A stretch of 64,000 nucleotides of DNA from Bacillota bacterium (lineage in GTDB: Bacteria > Bacillota > Bacilli > Paenibacillales > NBRC-103111). The notes beneath the pieces are model-generated. The model was given only the letters and a program-made list of their open reading frames with translations. It was not told the DNA's origin and did not search any database. The translations under genes were made by a program, and so were the position numbers. Each line of letters starts with the position of its first letter. Position 1 is the first letter of the stretch. Where the stretch lies: NCBI GenBank assembly GCA_023386955.1, contig JAEWIS010000053.1, forward strand, positions 214,708 to 278,707, written 5' to 3'. Shown here in pieces: positions 8,976 through 17,931 of this stretch.

Positions 8976-11177
8976 ATGGAGCTTATTAAATCGGATGTGA
9001 CCGTCATAGGCGGAGGAATTGCAGGAGTTTGCGCCGCCATTGCCGCTGCACGGAAGGGATTGAAGGTAACCCTCATTAATGACCGTCCTGTTCTGGGCGG
9101 GAATGCCAGCAGCGAGGTCAGGGTTCATATCAACGGCTCGGCTTATCACGGAATCAGCCCATCCTATTATGCCCGTGAGGGTGGACTGGTCGAAGAGCTG
9201 AAGCTGAAGCTTTTTCATTACAACCCCTTGTATAACAAAAAAATCATGGCCTCGGTTTCGGATACGGTCCTGTTGGATATGGTGTATGGGGAACCGGATA
9301 TCACCCTCTTCCTGAATACCTCCGTGTATGAAACAGGGATGGAGAACGGAAGGATTGGTTGGGTGGAAGGTCTGCAGCTGGCCTCCGAACGCAGGCTTCG
9401 GTTTGAAAGTCCTTATTTTATTGATTGCTCCGGCGATGGAGTGGTGGGATACCAGGCAGGAGCTCTTTATAAGCGGGGGAGAGAGGCCAAGGCCGAGTTT
9501 GACGAAGATTTGGCCCCGGACACCGCAGACCACTACACCATGGGGGATACGATCCTTTTTCAAACCCGAGATGTGGGCTATAAGGTCCCGTTCCGAAGGC
9601 CCGAGTTTGCATACGATATTACCAAGCTGGATTTCTTCGATAGTATCCGCAGAGGCTTGAATTATCGTGCGATTCCCCGCAAAATCAATGGAATTGGCGG
9701 GTTATGGTGGCTGGAATTCGGCGGGCATCTGGATGTAGTTCGGGACAACGAGGATATCACGCTGGAGCTGCGTAAGCTGGTTTACGGGATCTGGGATTAC
9801 ATCAAGAACAGCGGCGAATTTGATGATGTGGACAATGTCATCCTGGATTATGTGTCTCCGATCGCCGGGAAACGGGAATCAAGGCGTTTTGTCGGGGATT
9901 ATATGCTGTCGCAAAAGGATCTCACGGAGAAGCCGTATTTCCCGGATGCCGTGGCTGTAGGAGGCTGGGCTATGGACCTGCACGCTGCCAGGGGGATCTA
10001 TGATGAAGGACCGGCTACGGCGTGGAATTTTGTTCCCGGGCTGTACAATATCCCGTTCAGAAGCTTGTATTCAGCCAATGTTCCCAATCTGATGATGGCA
10101 GGCCGGAATATAAGCGCCACCCATGTGGCCTTTGGGTCCACCCGGGTGATGGCTACCTGCGGCTGTATGGGGCAGGCGGCAGGAACGGCTGCCGCTTTAT
10201 GTGTGAAATATGGTGTGAACCCGTCTGCTCTGGCAGCAAATCATGCGCCGGAGCTGCAGGCGGCCCTGCTAAGGGACGGGCAGACAATCTCCGGGCGCAG
10301 GGAGGAGCCGGACCCTTATTTCGCAGAGGGGTTAACGGTGCGCGCTTCGTCTCAGCGGGCGTACAGTAATGCAGTGGGTGCTGAAGCCGTTTCTTTGGAT
10401 AAGTCTCTATGCTTGGTGCTGCCTGTTCATACGGAGCATGTGGAGAACGTAAGCGTGAGGGTCAGGAATCAGGGAGCAGCAGCGGAAACCCTGTTCGTAC
10501 AGCTCTTCGGTGGAGACCGGAAGGAGACGTATATTCCCGGCAGCAGGCTCAGGAGCAGCAGTGTGGATATCGCGGCAGGCTACGATGGGTGGGTCACACT
10601 GCCTTTGGATTGCAGCAAACCTGCGGACAACAAGGTATATATCGTGCTTGAGGGTACAGAGCAGCTTGCTGTGTATTGCAACGATGATAAGCTCACGGGG
10701 GCGGTCAGCTTCCAGTATCAACCGGAGATGCCGGCCAAGCTCAAGAAGTGGAGCAGGAATATATGCTTCAAGGATCTGCTTCCCGCCCAGAACATGTATG
10801 ATCCCGCCAATGTGGTCAACGGGTATTCCCGGCCTTACGGGCTGCCCCATGTATGGGTATCTGAACGCACGGAGGGGCAGGAGTGGCTGGAGCTTGCCTG
10901 GAATTCACCCCGGAATGTGGAGGAGCTCCATCTCGTACTCAATCCGCGGTTGGATCTGGAGCACTTCGACGATCCTATTGAAACCCTGATTAAGGATTAT
11001 GATGTGATCCTGAGCCTTGCGGACGGGAGCCAGCAGAGAATAGAGGTCAGAGGGAATTATCTTTCGTTAAATAAACATCAAGTTGGCGCTCAGGGCGTAA
11101 CCGGCATCCGATTTGAATTCACAGCTACTTACGGCTCGCCTTACTACGAGGTATTCGCCGTGAAATTGTACAATTAA
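8976..11177 (+). CDS. FAD-dependent oxidoreductase (FAD_oxidored family) with C-terminal beta domain
   Basis: 733 residues without a signal peptide, so cytoplasmic. The N-terminus holds a dinucleotide-binding fold (VIGGGIAGVCAAIAAARKG) followed by LGGNASSEVRVHI, typical of the FAD_oxidored family found beside glycoside hydrolase genes. A second flavin-contact segment reads NLMMAGRNISATHVAFGSTRVMATCGCMGQAAG. After about residue 480 the sequence becomes beta-rich without a clear catalytic pattern and may be a binding or oligomer domain. GGAGG at 8963-8967 fits the ATG at 8976, better than the ATG at 8961. It stands alone between its own promoter motif and a strong terminator. The likely role is oxidation of an imported sugar or derivative; the substrate is unknown. 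Confidence 0.85.
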   Translation: MELIKSDVTVIGGGIAGVCAAIAAARKGLKVTLINDRPVLGGNASSEVRVHINGSAYHGISPSYYAREGGLVEELKLKLFHYNPLYNKKIMASVSDTVLLDMVYGEPDITLFLNTSVYETGMENGRIGWVEGLQLASERRLRFESPYFIDCSGDGVVGYQAGALYKRGREAKAEFDEDLAPDTADHYTMGDTILFQTRDVGYKVPFRRPEFAYDITKLDFFDSIRRGLNYRAIPRKINGIGGLWWLEFGGHLDVVRDNEDITLELRKLVYGIWDYIKNSGEFDDVDNVILDYVSPIAGKRESRRFVGDYMLSQKDLTEKPYFPDAVAVGGWAMDLHAARGIYDEGPATAWNFVPGLYNIPFRSLYSANVPNLMMAGRNISATHVAFGSTRVMATCGCMGQAAGTAAALCVKYGVNPSALAANHAPELQAALLRDGQTISGRREEPDPYFAEGLTVRASSQRAYSNAVGAEAVSLDKSLCLVLPVHTEHVENVSVRVRNQGAAAETLFVQLFGGDRKETYIPGSRLRSSSVDIAAGYDGWVTLPLDCSKPADNKVYIVLEGTEQLAVYCNDDKLTGAVSFQYQPEMPAKLKKWSRNICFKDLLPAQNMYDPANVVNGYSRPYGLPHVWVSERTEGQEWLELAWNSPRNVEELHLVLNPRLDLEHFDDPIETLIKDYDVILSLADGSQQRIEVRGNYLSLNKHQVGAQGVTGIRFEFTATYGSPYYEVFAVKLYN

Positions 11178-11185
11178 CCTCATGT

Positions 11186-11230
11186 AAAGCTATACCCGCT
11201 TAATTGCCAGCAACCGGGTATAGCTTTTTT
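11186..11230 (+). terminator. Rho-independent terminator after the oxidoreductase gene
   Basis: AAGCTATACCCG pairs with CGGGTATAGCTT, followed by a T-run. One of the strongest terminators in the window. Confidence 0.9.
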
Positions 11231-11259
11231 CAATTTTGCGGACAGCGCGGCAACGGCAA

Positions 11260-11340
11260 AAGATCGTATAAGAATTTCTTAAAATCCTAGAAATGTAAGG
11301 GCCTTGGACAAGCTATCATCATTTTAAGAAAGCGTTTACA
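11260..11340 (+). promoter_or_regulatory. Promoter region with putative activator motif and cre site
   Basis: The motif begins AAGATCGTATAAGAATTTC at 11260, with TATAAG at 11267 and TATCAT, a likely -10, at 11314. Downstream, 11327-11340 reads AGAAAGCGTTTACA, one mismatch from the CcpA cre consensus TGWAANCGNTNWCA. This arrangement suggests activation by the two-component regulator and catabolite repression by a roadblock near the transcript start. Confidence 0.5.
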
Positions 11341-11388
11341 ATATGTGGAATTGCTTTCTATCTGATTGAAAAGGGAGGGTATGGGATT

Positions 11389-14300
11389 ATGTTCAGAAAG
11401 CTATTCATCATTTGCCTTATTGCGGCCATCGTTTCACCATTGGCCGGGGGTGTAAGGAATCCCCCTGCAGTGTCGGCTGAGGAAGTGCTGCCGTACAAGA
11501 CCATCATCATTGACGACGGAAGCCTGTCCATTGACGGTGCCGTGACCAGCGACCCCACCAACACCTTTAACGGCTATAAAACCACAGGCAACTGGAAGGT
11601 CAGTACCACTGTGAAGGGCTACAATAATTCCGGCACCAGGTACACGGATACCATTAACAATACCGTCACCTGGAACCCCGGACTAAAGGCAGGAACAGCC
11701 AAAATCTCTTTGTACAAGCCGGATTGGGCGGATAAAGCAGACAGCAATGTGAAGGTCGAGATTGTCCATAACGGGATGACGGAGGTGCAGGCTATCGATC
11801 TCCGGCCTTCGGCGGGCGGTGCCGGCTGGGTCGAATTGGGTGACTTCTACTTCAACGGTGTAGATGAAGAGTTTGTCCGGGTGACCCGGGTTCAGGCTAC
11901 GACCAGCACCATCCTGACGCGTGTTGATGCCGTGAAATTCGAAGGACATATCCAGCAGCAGGCCATTCCTTACAATACCATCATCATGGATGACGGAGCG
12001 GAGGGTTTTTCCGCTTCGAGCGGCTGGAAGACAAGCACCGGTGTAAAGGGATATAACAATTCCAGCACCCGGTATACGGACAGCATCAATGATGTCATCA
12101 CCTGGAATCCCAGGCTGGAGGCCGGCAGGGCCAGGATCTCCTTATACAAGCTGGATTGGGCGGAGAAGGCGGATGGCAATGTAAAGGTTGAAGTGGTTCA
12201 TAACGGGTCAACGGAGGTCCAATATATAGATTTGAGACCCGCGGCAGGGGGGACGGGCTGGATCGATTTGGGAGAGTATGACTTCAGCGGAGCAGGCAGC
12301 GAATTCGTCCGGCTGACCCGTGTCCAGCCGACCACCAGCAACATTCTGACGCGGGTGGACGCCCTTAAATTCGAGGGCTATATCAGGCAGAAGGCCGCGC
12401 CGCTTCCGCCGCTGCGCAGCCGGACACTGCCGAATTTGACCTACACGGATAAAGGCAGCATTGAAAATAACAGCTACAAGGCTACCTTCTATGAGGCGGC
12501 ATGGGATGGCGGAGGAAAAGCGATAGTCCGTGACTTGTTCTACAAGGATGCAGCAACAGGAGGCTGGATACCGGCCAATACGGTACCGGAGCGGCTTGAG
12601 GAGCAATGGGTTATTCTGGATGGAGATGCGGGTCAGCAGACCAATTATTATGAAACCATGAACAAAAGCTGGGTTACGTTGGACAGCATCCAATTCCCCG
12701 ACGGGCAAACGGCAGTATTGACGGATTCCTCCCATGGGGAGGATTACGATTTTCAGACAACCTGGTCGATGACACAGGATAAACCGGATGTGTCTTACGC
12801 CTTTACCCCGCGCCGGGATGGCAGCTATGTGATCGGCTATCAGTCCTTCACGGCGGAGGCGCCTGCAGCCGTGAATGAAGTGCTAAGCGGGTTCAAATCC
12901 CATGCCAAGATGATCGGTACTGTAGAATCCACAGGTTTATGGGAGCTGACCGCCCCGATGAGTCTGGTGGAGAAGAACGACGGGAATGGCTCTGCCTTCA
13001 CATACGGGGTATTTGTGCCGGCCGATGAGCTTCCGCTGGAGTTCGAGCCCCATGGCAGAACCAACGGTCAGCGTCTCGGGATGAGCCTTGTCAACAACGA
13101 GGGTGATGTTCAACCGATCCTCTATGCGCCACAGCTGGGAGCATACTCGCGCATGACCGCGGAGAGTACGTACCGGTTCCACCTGGGCCTGGCTGCTCAG
13201 AGGGGCAGCCTGTATGATGCTTACGAGAATGTGCTTCGCAGCGAATACAGCTATACCGCATACCGCGAGAATGCAGCAGGCGGATCGCTTACGGATGCCA
13301 TGTTCAATATGATCGATCTCCTGAAGATGGAGCCCCAGGGGGATGACTCAGTGAATTATGTGCCCTCTCCCAGCGGCTGGTGGAGCAGGGCCAAGGGCTT
13401 TATTGATATCGAGAATGAGGATACGGTCCGCACATCATCCAATGGTGTCCTGTTAGGCGCCTACTACCTGACCGGGGATGATGAGCTCTACGATACAAGG
13501 GCTCTGCCTGCCATCGAATTCGGAGTTTCGCGAAACGGACAGGGTTGGTCGCCGACGAAGAAGCCGGTGTACAGTGTGCCCTCCTTATGGAAAATGGCCT
13601 CTTTGCCCTTCGATGTGACAACGGTTTCGGCCTTGTCCCAACTGATGGAGGGCACAGCAGGAATTCAGGAGCTGGGGCAGGAGGAATACCGCTTCCGCAA
13701 CCCGGATGAGAGCGGCCGGGGGCCTGTCATTCAACCGCTAATGATGTATAGGGTGACAGGCGACACTGCGTATTTGCAGCAGGCAAAAACAGCCGCAGAT
13801 TCATATATCGCTCTAAATATTGACACACCCGCCTCCGTAAACATCTCCCAGAATGAGTTTATTTATCATTACGGCAAGCTGTGGATGGAAATTATGGAGC
13901 TTTATGAGGAAACCAAGGAAACGAAATACCTGGATGCCGCGTACAAGGAGGCCAAGCGGTACGCCACCATGTTCGTCGCCCGCCCTGTGCCGGAGGGCAT
14001 CACGACCATCCCCCAGCCGAATGCCCCCTACAAGGAATCCTTCCATTGGCCGGCGAGCGGCAAATATGAGTATCCCCGGGATAACTTCCCGGAATACGAA
14101 ACCGGGGGTGTGCAGGCGGAGAACTGGCTCATCTCATCCACCGGTTTGACCTTTGAAGCGGGCAGCACGGATGCCTATTACCGGATGAATGCCCAGGAGG
14201 CGCCGTTTATGCTCCGGCTGTCGCAATACACCGGCGACACGCTGCTGCGGGATATTGCCCATAATGCAGTGATCGGACGGTATTCCAATTATCCCGGTTA

Positions 14301-16431
14301 TTATTACAAGGGCTTCTCCGTGAGCCAGCTGGAGCCGGAGTTTCCGCTGGAGGGTCCCAGCGAACCCACCTCCGTTTATTATCACCATATGCCGGGTCAG
14401 CTGGGGCAGACGATGGATTACCTGATCAGCGAGCAAACACTGAAATCCAGCGGAAGCATCTCCTTTCCGGCGGTATTCGAAACCAATTTCCTGTGGTTCA
14501 AATACCATCTCTACGGGCATAAGCCGGGTACCTTCTACGGGAATTCCGGTGTATGGCTATGGATGCCCAAGGGAATTATCCAGACCGGCAATCCGCAGCT
14601 GAACTGGATTACAGCAGAGAGCGGCGACCAGTTCTACATCGGGCTAAGCAACGAATCAACGGAGGCGCAGACGGCCTCGATCACCTTGAATCAGCAATTG
14701 ATCGGCTTCAATCCGGCTCTGGAATATCCTGTGACCGTTATCCGGGATAACGGCACACCTGAACAGACGGTGATGCGCAACGGAAGCATTGACGTCACCG
14801 TCACCAGCCGGGGATTAACGGCAGTTATTGTAGGCGGTCTTGCGATTCAGGTTCCGCAGCACCAAATCAACACGGCTGCAGAGGATACGTCCGGCGCAAG
14901 CTATTTTTTCGATACGCATAGTCCCATCGATGCTGTCAAGAGTATGCTCATCGTTAAACCTGACGAAACCTCTTATAACGCCTATATCCAGGCCAAAACA
15001 GAGCAAGCCTCCATCCTCCACTATTCGCTGGATGGCGGGAGCACGTATACGGCAGCTCCAGATTTGATCTACCCGATGGAATGGTCGATCCGGGTGAACG
15101 ACTTGTCCAAAACCTTCACTTATTATGTAGAGTCAGAGGGGAAGCAAACAAGAACGCGAACCCTGTATCTTCCTGACCGGGTAACAGTCCCTCCAGTCCA
15201 GCCGGATTGGCAGCCGGGAGGCTCCATCGTGGTGGATAATACCGAGGCGGAAACAGAGGGCGTCTGGATACGCGATACATCGGGCAACGGATACTACTAT
15301 GACGGCTATGTTTATGTGAAGCCTGTGACGGGTACGGCAACCAGCAGGATTCGCTGGCGGCCGGAGCTGCCCGACAGCGTCACCTACAGCGTCTATCACA
15401 AGCTTCCCCAAATGCCTGCAGGTGAAAACTGGTCAACCAACGCTTCGTTTACGGTTTATTACAACGGAGGCTCGCAGACAGTTACAGTGGATGAGAAAAC
15501 CAACGGCGGAGGTTGGGCATATTTGGGCGCATTCCCTTTTGCAGCAGGAAGCAGCGGCTACGTAGAGCTAACGAATCAGGCCAATAACACGCGGGTTATT
15601 GCCGACGCCGTGATGTGGGTAAGTGAAAGTGTACGTCCGCAGTGGCAGTCGGTTGTCCTGAGCTCGGACAAGGCATTTTTGGAAATGACCACTACCGCAC
15701 AGCTGAGTGTAACGGGCTACATGGATAACGGGCTTCCCGGTGATCTAAGCCAAGCACAGGTGGCGTATTACGTGGACAGGCCTGATTTGGCGTCAGTAGA
15801 CGGGAATGGGGTGTTGACGCTCCAGCATCTCGACGGGGCAACCGACCAAATCCAGGTATGGGCCGTTGTAACTGTTGACGGAATCATCATGGAAACCCCT
15901 CATGTAGCCATCCCTATAAGGGATTTGATTGTGATCGTGGACAGTACGAATACGGCGGGGCTGTATGTCACGGAGGGCTCATGGAGCCAAAGCAACCTGT
16001 CCGGCTACAAAACAGGCGTGAAATCCCGCTATTCTACGACACAAGGGTCGTCAGCCATGTGGAAGGCCCAGTTTCCGGAGGGGAATTATACAGTCTCCCT
16101 CTACAACCTTGTCCACACCGTATCCCAGGACAAGAATATAAAGGTGGAGGTGAAGCATAAAACCGGCACCGAGGTTATGTACATCGACCAATCCTCCGGT
16201 CCGTCGGGCTGGCTGGAGCTGGGCACCTATGATTTTGCCGGAGACGGCAGCGAATATGTCAAGATGACTAGAGTAACTCCCAGCACCATCGACCCGCCAA
16301 CCCCGGCAGCGGATATGATCTATACCCGGGCGGATGCAGTCCGGTTCCAACGGCATTCCATCAGCCCGGCCGATCATGTGGGTGTGGATGACTTGTCGTT
16401 GCCCATCAACGGAGCTATGAAGGAGCACTAG
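11389..16431 (+). CDS. Large secreted protein with golvesin-like modules flanking an unassigned catalytic-like core
   Basis: 1680 residues with a signal peptide (about 1-28). Two tandem modules of about 145 residues (near 36-185 and 193-330) contain VKGYNNS, RYTD, WNP, HNG and VDAVKFEG and resemble the golvesin C-terminal/Xly binding domain. Residues about 345-1155 look like a beta-sandwich, an alpha/alpha toroid (repeated helical segments such as YLTGDDELYDTRALPAIEFG and YLQQAKTAADSYI, plus SVYYHHMPGQLGQTMDYL) and a small beta domain, the general layout of several polysaccharide lyases and hydrolases. I cannot assign a family. Two more golvesin-like modules (near 1275-1415 and 1515-1660) flank a Big_2-like region. 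No anchor motif is present, so it is probably released. It likely binds and cuts a complex polysaccharide. Confidence 0.8.
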   Translation: MFRKLFIICLIAAIVSPLAGGVRNPPAVSAEEVLPYKTIIIDDGSLSIDGAVTSDPTNTFNGYKTTGNWKVSTTVKGYNNSGTRYTDTINNTVTWNPGLKAGTAKISLYKPDWADKADSNVKVEIVHNGMTEVQAIDLRPSAGGAGWVELGDFYFNGVDEEFVRVTRVQATTSTILTRVDAVKFEGHIQQQAIPYNTIIMDDGAEGFSASSGWKTSTGVKGYNNSSTRYTDSINDVITWNPRLEAGRARISLYKLDWAEKADGNVKVEVVHNGSTEVQYIDLRPAAGGTGWIDLGEYDFSGAGSEFVRLTRVQPTTSNILTRVDALKFEGYIRQKAAPLPPLRSRTLPNLTYTDKGSIENNSYKATFYEAAWDGGGKAIVRDLFYKDAATGGWIPANTVPERLEEQWVILDGDAGQQTNYYETMNKSWVTLDSIQFPDGQTAVLTDSSHGEDYDFQTTWSMTQDKPDVSYAFTPRRDGSYVIGYQSFTAEAPAAVNEVLSGFKSHAKMIGTVESTGLWELTAPMSLVEKNDGNGSAFTYGVFVPADELPLEFEPHGRTNGQRLGMSLVNNEGDVQPILYAPQLGAYSRMTAESTYRFHLGLAAQRGSLYDAYENVLRSEYSYTAYRENAAGGSLTDAMFNMIDLLKMEPQGDDSVNYVPSPSGWWSRAKGFIDIENEDTVRTSSNGVLLGAYYLTGDDELYDTRALPAIEFGVSRNGQGWSPTKKPVYSVPSLWKMASLPFDVTTVSALSQLMEGTAGIQELGQEEYRFRNPDESGRGPVIQPLMMYRVTGDTAYLQQAKTAADSYIALNIDTPASVNISQNEFIYHYGKLWMEIMELYEETKETKYLDAAYKEAKRYATMFVARPVPEGITTIPQPNAPYKESFHWPASGKYEYPRDNFPEYETGGVQAENWLISSTGLTFEAGSTDAYYRMNAQEAPFMLRLSQYTGDTLLRDIAHNAVIGRYSNYPGYYYKGFSVSQLEPEFPLEGPSEPTSVYYHHMPGQLGQTMDYLISEQTLKSSGSISFPAVFETNFLWFKYHLYGHKPGTFYGNSGVWLWMPKGIIQTGNPQLNWITAESGDQFYIGLSNESTEAQTASITLNQQLIGFNPALEYPVTVIRDNGTPEQTVMRNGSIDVTVTSRGLTAVIVGGLAIQVPQHQINTAAEDTSGASYFFDTHSPIDAVKSMLIVKPDETSYNAYIQAKTEQASILHYSLDGGSTYTAAPDLIYPMEWSIRVNDLSKTFTYYVESEGKQTRTRTLYLPDRVTVPPVQPDWQPGGSIVVDNTEAETEGVWIRDTSGNGYYYDGYVYVKPVTGTATSRIRWRPELPDSVTYSVYHKLPQMPAGENWSTNASFTVYYNGGSQTVTVDEKTNGGGWAYLGAFPFAAGSSGYVELTNQANNTRVIADAVMWVSESVRPQWQSVVLSSDKAFLEMTTTAQLSVTGYMDNGLPGDLSQAQVAYYVDRPDLASVDGNGVLTLQHLDGATDQIQVWAVVTVDGIIMETPHVAIPIRDLIVIVDSTNTAGLYVTEGSWSQSNLSGYKTGVKSRYSTTQGSSAMWKAQFPEGNYTVSLYNLVHTVSQDKNIKVEVKHKTGTEVMYIDQSSGPSGWLELGTYDFAGDGSEYVKMTRVTPSTIDPPTPAADMIYTRADAVRFQRHSISPADHVGVDDLSLPINGAMKEH

Positions 16432-16448
16432 CTGATTCAATCAGGTAA

Positions 16449-16484
16449 CCAAAGGCCGGCCATCCCCGGATGGCTGGCCTTTGG
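16449..16484 (+). terminator. Strong hairpin after the 1680-residue gene
   Basis: CCAAAGGCCGGCCATCC pairs almost perfectly with GGATGGCTGGCCTTTGG around a 2-base loop. No T-run follows, so it may act as an mRNA 3' stabiliser rather than a classic terminator. Confidence 0.6.
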
Positions 16485-16500
16485 TGTTGGAGGGGGCACT

Positions 16501-16638
16501 TTCGAAATTTACAAGAAGCTGCTGAAGCTGAAGGAACTGATGAATACGCCGGCCGGACGAAGGAGAGCCGAGGGGCGGCACCGGTTCATGGAGCAGTACC
16601 TGGAGCAGTTTTACGGTGAATGGGACGGCCGGATGTAA
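16501..16638 (+). pseudogene. 3' remnant of an HD-domain hydrolase gene
   Basis: In frame with the stop at 16636-16638 the translation begins FEIYKKLLKLKELMNT, continues with RHRFMEQYLEQF and ends WDGRM. This resembles the C-terminal tail I recall from small HD-superfamily phosphohydrolases (typically ...LMNTEEGRRLAEERHRFMEEFLERFYAEW). The catalytic HD part, a start codon and a ribosome site are all missing; upstream in the same frame are the hairpin and the stop of the previous gene. It is most simply a relic left when the glycan genes were inserted or rearranged. The family identity is from memory of the tail motif only. Confidence 0.6.
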
Positions 16639-16703
16639 GGTGCCTTTTGGGACCAATCTTAATATTTTGCCAGCGAATCTTAAAAGATTATCACTTACCC
16701 CAA

Positions 16704-16717
16704 TGAAAGCGCTGTAA
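16704..16717 (+). promoter_or_regulatory. cre (CcpA) site upstream of the foldase-like gene
   Basis: TGAAAGCGCTGTAA fits the cre consensus TGWAANCGNTNWCA except near the 3' end (one mismatch). It lies 25 bases before the start codon, next to a -10-like TAAGAT at 16718. Confidence 0.55.
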
Positions 16718-16741
16718 TAAGATGGAAATGGAGGTGGTGCC

Positions 16742-17818
16742 ATGAGGGCGGGGAAACGGGTGGCATTGTTGACGGCGGCAGTTCTTGCAGTGGTTGCGGG
16801 TGCGGGAGTGTTTGTTGCCCAAAGCGAAACGGGCGAAGCTTCCACGGTTGTGGCCAAGGTAAACGGTATGGGCATCACCGCCGTGGAATTCAGACGAGAG
16901 CTGGACAACCAGCGTGCGCCGGTTATTGATTATTTCCTCCGGACCTATCAGGCGAATGTGACGGAGGCCTTCTGGGACACCAGCTATGGCGGGGAAAACC
17001 CGGAGATGATGGCGAAGGCCAGGGCCATGGAGGAGCTGGTCAAGCGCAAGGTAGAGCTGGAGCTTGGAAGCCGGAATGGGCTGCTTTCCGGAACGGCATA
17101 TGAGGATCTGCTGGAGCAGATGGACCGGGAAAACAAACGCAGGGGGGAAGCGGTGAAGGCCCGCCAGCCGGTATATGGGCCTGTCCGTTTGGAAGAGACG
17201 GTATTCATTCCCTATTATATGAGCAAGCTGCGCAATGAGCTGAAGGAAAAGGTTGCTGCCGCTGATTTGGGTGTTTCGGAGGAGGAGCTGCTGCGGCTGA
17301 AGGCGCTGGAGAAAAGTCCTGCCCCGCCTGAAACGGAGCGGGTTAGGTTTCGGAAGCTGGCTGCATCCTACCGGGGTGCAGAGCTTATGGGAGACGGGGC
17401 GCAGGCAAATCAACAAGAGACGTTAGCCCGACTGAAGCAGCAGCTTGAGCAGGCAGCCGGGGAATCCGGGGAAACGGCACTCTCCCGGGGAGGGGCGGAT
17501 ATCCGGGTGACTGAGGAGGAGCTGAACGGGGAAACGGCGGGCATTTATTTTAAATCCCAGCCTGTGCTGTATGCTGTCCTGGCCGGGGGACTTCAGGAGG
17601 GACAAGCAAGTCCCGTCTTCGACGAAGGCCTGCAGGGCCAGTTGGTGCTGGTGAAGGTGCTGGAACGGGAAAAAGGAGATTCCGGCGGGGGGAATGGCGG
17701 GAAAGCGCCGGAAGCGGCAGTTTCCTTGGACAGTCTCTATCGGGAATATATCGGGCAGCTTACGGCGGAGGCCGAGGTGATTCTGAGCCAGGGCTATGAT
17801 CGTATCCGGATGAAATAA
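16742..17818 (+). CDS. PrsA/SurA-N-like secreted or membrane-anchored chaperone-type protein
   Basis: 358 residues. An uncleaved anchor or signal peptide covers about 8-30 (LLTAAVLAVVAGAGVFVA), followed by VVAKVNGMGITAVEFRRELDNQR, the opening usual in SurA N-terminal/PrsA-like foldases. The rest is charged and helical (MAKARAMEELVKRKVELELG). I see no parvulin-type prolyl isomerase domain, so it may act as a holdase only. There is no lipobox Cys, unlike true PrsA. GGAGGTGG precedes the ATG. Lying between two very large secreted proteins and preceded by a cre site, it may help them fold after export. That function is inferred from context. Confidence 0.65.
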   Translation: MRAGKRVALLTAAVLAVVAGAGVFVAQSETGEASTVVAKVNGMGITAVEFRRELDNQRAPVIDYFLRTYQANVTEAFWDTSYGGENPEMMAKARAMEELVKRKVELELGSRNGLLSGTAYEDLLEQMDRENKRRGEAVKARQPVYGPVRLEETVFIPYYMSKLRNELKEKVAAADLGVSEEELLRLKALEKSPAPPETERVRFRKLAASYRGAELMGDGAQANQQETLARLKQQLEQAAGESGETALSRGGADIRVTEEELNGETAGIYFKSQPVLYAVLAGGLQEGQASPVFDEGLQGQLVLVKVLEREKGDSGGGNGGKAPEAAVSLDSLYREYIGQLTAEAEVILSQGYDRIRMK

Positions 17819-17850
17819 GCGGGAGGTAGATGGTATTGTGAACAGGATCT

Positions 17851-17864
17851 TGAAAGCGGTTACT
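17851..17864 (+). promoter_or_regulatory. cre (CcpA) site upstream of the beta-helix protein gene
   Basis: TGAAAGCGGTTACT matches the cre consensus at all but the last position. It lies 68 bases before the start codon at 17932. Confidence 0.55.
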
Positions 17865-17931
17865 GTTGGTTTGGATAACGGCAGTCCCGCGTTCTTGATA
17901 TATATTCTACGTTGGGGAGGGAATTGAGGAA

